This document shows positions 61,101 through 64,000 of a DNA stretch of 64,000 nt, piece after piece. The position numbers and the translations under genes were made by a program. The DNA is from Girardinichthys multiradiatus (Eukaryota > Chordata > Actinopteri > Cyprinodontiformes > Goodeidae), in the NCBI RefSeq assembly GCF_021462225.1, contig NC_061817.1, positions 14,654,810-14,718,809 on the forward strand. The letters run 5' to 3'. Within the stretch, counting starts at the first letter, position 1. Every line of letters starts with the position of its first letter. The notes beneath the pieces were generated by a model. That model worked only from the letters and a program-made list of their open reading frames with translations, made no database searches and was not told the DNA's origin.

Positions 61101-62879
61101 GAAATTCTGCAATGCAGCTGTGATCAAATTGAGCCAAACAAAAGAGAATTATAACAATAACTCTCAGGATTGTAGTTATTATTACAGAGTTACAGTACAA
61201 AGAATTAGCAAAAGGTTTCAGCATCAGTAAATTTGGATTCATATAAGAGAAAACTGTTGCTGTGCTTCTAAATACTTTGAGATTTTTTGGACTATGTGCA
61301 CTCATTTTTAAAAAGGATCCTGAAGATTGTCATAACAAAATTGATCAATTATAGCATTAAAAGATATGGCTGAGAAAACATATTCTGAAAAGAGATTGTT
61401 AAAAATTTCTTTTAATTCTTGAAGCTTCAAATTTGGCCATTTGTCTGTCTTTGATGTTTTGTCTTTGTTTTTGTTGGACTGAATGTTTGATTATATGTTG
61501 CATGAAACAATAATCCATGTTTAGAATAATGTTTCTAAATCCCAGATTGATTAAACTTTGAGTTTTCAGGAGAGTTAAGAAGCAGCTTGTTTCTGAGGTA
61601 GGTGCATGTTAACAGTTTTGCAGTTTAAGTTACACTAATGTGGGATGGGATGAAGAAACTGTGGGTCCGCCCATAGGCTGTCAATCAAAGGTTAGTTCTG
61701 CCTGACTCCGCCCACCTACCAGGTTGGTTCATGCCTTTGTTGTCATGGTAACGCTCAGCACCTCCCTTCCTGAGTTTTAACACTGTTTAAGAGACAATAG
61801 AATCAAAATGCTTGTAGTGATTGTTGCCTTAATAACATGCTTTTTTTTTGTATAATGATTAAGGATGTAGCATGACTTTTAGATTTATGTGTTTTATTAT
61901 TAAAAGGTTAATGAAATAGTTTAAACTAGTTTGAAGAATTAGTTTTGCATGCAGAATCATTGGTGATTTTTTATTAGATTGAAAGTTTCCCTGGTGCCAT
62001 TAAGCTAGCTGACAATTCAAGATATGCCAAAAGTAAGGAATATATTTTTGATAAAGAATCAGAGTCATGACTTTATACTTGGTGGGAATTATTTATTAGA
62101 TTCAATTTGAAGGGTTTATTCATCCAAATTACATTAGATGTCCCTTAATCTAATACTCATCTTTGTACAAGACAAAATAGGATGATATGTGACTAATTTC
62201 TAAGTGAGACATTGATGACGTGAATAACTAAAGTTTGTGTTTGGTTGTTAATGGAACTGAATTGCAGTTAAAAACATCTGGATTTTCTTTATGTTGCTTT
62301 CGTTAAATTCATAGTGACACATAGTTATGTCAGAATTAATTTCTTTGGTTCTAGGTTATGTGATCTTGGTTACTAAACATTTTTGTACAAACTTTTTGCT
62401 GGATTGTCGCATGGGTTGGACCCTGCGCCAGAAGAGGGGAATGTCAGAATAAAGTAACATGGGGTTCCAAAAGTTTTTGCACTCATGGGAAAAAGGGTAG
62501 CTCATACCTCCAGTGAGGACTTAGTGACAATGCGAGACGTTGTACATTGTTTATATAAATGGTGCATAGCTCCCTAAGACCACATTCTGAAAACCTCTTA
62601 GAAATTATGGTGTTGATTTTTTGTGAAATTTTATATCTCCACAGATTAGACCATTTTTGAAATTCTTTTTGGGTATTCTGAAACTATGAAATATTGACCT
62701 GTAATCAGACCTTCCTCAAACATCATGTCACATTTTTGATATTCAGAATATTTAGCTGATGGTCACTGCTAGTATATCAGGTGAAGTCAGAAGATCAATT
62801 CTTTTGATTTTGTTGGATGTTTTGATGAAGTTCATGTAGTTAAGCACTTAGGTTTGAGAATGGGACTTTGAATTGAAAA
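58141..62879. other. AT-rich stretch without recognisable gag-pol
   Basis: If the LTR at 57279 and the integrase remnant at 62880 belong to one provirus, gag, protease and RT should lie here, yet none is seen. 58600-59110 is GC-richer and ends in a donor-like GGGGGTACGT (GT at 59116-59117), possibly a non-coding exon. A LINE-type 3' tail lies at 61018-61077. The rest is probably unrelated host DNA or a heavily decayed interior. Confidence 0.4.
61018..61077 (+). mobile_element. LINE 3' tail
   Basis: TTCCCCTCGGGGATCAATAAAGTATCTTT followed by TTGAATTGAATTGAATT is the typical 3' end plus short tandem tail of a fish L2/CR1-type LINE or its SINE, here with almost no body left. Quoted in part. Confidence 0.65.
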
Positions 62880-63330
62880 TTAGCCAAGTGTTGTGAAGGC
62901 CCTACCTATTGTTCTTACTTATATGAGATTGAGACAAAGGACACAGGCTAATCTCAGTCCTTTTGAAGTGCGTGTGGCAGGTCTCCTAATTTGGACATGC
63001 GGATATTGCCAAGATAATTTTCTTCCACATCTTTGTGTGAAGATAGGATGTTGTTTTACTGTCGAAACCTGTCCACTGTGTTTTCTCAAGTTTCACAGAT
63101 GGTGAAGGCTGCATTACCAGAAACAGCCACTTCCACCCTCCAGTCCTTTATTCCTGGGGACTGGATTCTGGTCAGAGAATCTAGGAGAAAACACAGGAAG
63201 TCCAGTCGCTGGAATGGCCCATATCAGATCCTACTAGACACCCAGGAAAGCTGCAGGAAAGCTCCAGCTCCTCCAGCTTCATCTGGCTTCCAGGACACAA
63301 GTCATCTTCTAACTGGATCATCCACGGCTG
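62880..63330 (+). pseudogene. Endogenous retrovirus integrase remnant
   Basis: Two pieces in different frames. 62893-62990 gives KALPIVLTYMRLRQR and LSPFEV (62953-62970), the end of a retroviral integrase catalytic core. 63099-63240 gives ALPETA.., PGDWILVRESRRK and the GPY/F motif RWNGPYQILL (63207-63236), the integrase C-terminal domain of gamma/epsilon-type retroviruses. A frame shift lies between them and another follows the GPY motif. The catalytic D,D-35-E residues are not in the readable part. It is an old broken copy. Confidence 0.8.
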
Positions 63331-63888
63331 AAAGGTGTGAGGACAGCGGACCACCACAAGACAAAGAACTGTAAGCTGATCACTGGCGAGTGATTGAACA
63401 GGTGGTTGAAGAACACTGTTCTTACAAGGGCACAATAATCCCTTGGGCAGTGCAACGTTATTTCAGAATCTACTTAAGGCCATCGCATTGCCTGAAAGTT
63501 AGAAATCATAAGGTCATTTGCCTCACTGCACACACACCACAGTGAGAGATTCTTTCCTCCCACTTTGACAGCGAGACTGACTCTGAGGAGGAAATCTCGG
63601 ATGCTTTTATCTAACTTTTATGTTTATTGCTTGATATTTATCATTATGGTATTATTACAAATTTGAATGTGTTCATTTCCACCGTTGTTTAGTTGGACTA
63701 TGGAAGCCTAACTTCCAGCAGGTTAGAGTTCCTGTTTCTAAATATATTTCTAGAGGAGCTTCCTACGACCGCCCACCTGTACCAGACTGGTAACAGGGCA
63801 GCTTGAAGCCACTCAGGAGAGTCAGCAAGATTTTTTTGTTTTTTAAGTTGTGTTTATAATTTGTTTTCTTTGAAAAAAAACTGTTTGC
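63331..63888 (+). other. Stretch between integrase remnant and possible env
   Basis: No open frame of note. It ends in a good splice-acceptor-like tract (TGTTTGCTTTCAG, AG at 63893-63894). Confidence 0.4.
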
Positions 63889-63929
63889 TTTCAGTACCAG
63901 AAGAAAGGACATTCCACTTCAAGGTCACA

Positions 63930-64000
63930 ATGCAGCTATATGGAAGATGGTTTGTTCTGATGCTAATGTGGTATTGCAAGTATTTTTATAACTCTTGTGT
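63930..64000 (+). CDS. Possible envelope start (signal peptide), cut by window end
   Basis: An ATG at 63930 opens a frame to the window end whose first residues (MQLYGRWFVLMLMWYC) look like a signal peptide. It lies 35 bp after a splice acceptor and downstream of an integrase remnant, where a spliced retroviral env should begin. Only 23 codons are visible, so this is a position-based guess. Confidence 0.35.
   Translation, partial: MQLYGRWFVLMLMWYCKYFYNSC

Noticed and set aside
63930..64000. Firm identification as a functional envelope gene
   Set aside because: Only 23 codons are visible before the window ends; kept as a low-confidence feature.

Overview
The window looks like nuclear DNA from a teleost fish. 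It is AT-rich, holds one clearly recognisable vertebrate neuronal gene (cdk5r1, the p35 activator of Cdk5), and is full of repeat families typical of fish: L2 and RTE-like LINEs, Tc1/mariner, hAT and hAT MITEs, Sushi-type Ty3/gypsy, tRNA-derived SINEs and tetranucleotide arrays. A percomorph (killifish/livebearer type) is plausible from the repeat mix, but the species cannot be read from the sequence. Two runs of exactly 100 N (13739-13838 and 56401-56500) are assembly gaps.

Layout. 1-2000: cdk5r1 on the + strand, with its coding region split by a 107-bp intron. 2000-9300: no recognisable gene. 9300-13740: a retroviral-LTR-like promoter segment with a doubled ~310-bp block, then a multi-exon + strand gene with clean splice sites, then a decayed stretch ending in the cysteine-rich N-terminal part of a family B DNA polymerase of Maverick/Polinton (adintovirus) type; this is cut by the first gap. 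13840-16480: hAT MITE, gypsy fragment, and a textbook solo LTR with 5-bp target duplication. 16600-23800: two decayed co-oriented genes, a C2H2-finger/transposase-like gene and a SAMD3-like gene, each broken by later insertions. They may be the two genes of one large DNA transposon. 23800-31100: L2 LINE, Sushi-type gypsy gag-protease and an interleaved Tc1 element.

31440-31870: a GC-rich host-type promoter (E-box, CCAAT, TATA) and a tiny first coding exon (MATR) followed by a good splice donor. No further exon of this gene is recognised in the window, so most of 32-56 kb may be its first intron or intergenic DNA. That stretch holds microsatellites, SINEs, DNA-transposon remnants and an RTE-like LINE with a long open frame. 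56500-57278 is a large ATGT/AT array next to the second gap. It ends exactly where a retroviral LTR (57279-57707) begins, followed by a primer-binding site. Integrase remnants lie at 62880-63330 and a possible envelope start lies at the very end of the window.

The most unusual material is (a) the LTR-like promoter joined to a spliced Maverick-type polymerase gene at 10-13.7 kb and (b) the paired zinc-finger/transposase-like and SAMD3-like units at 17-23.8 kb. All gene-family assignments are by eye from motifs; no database search was possible.
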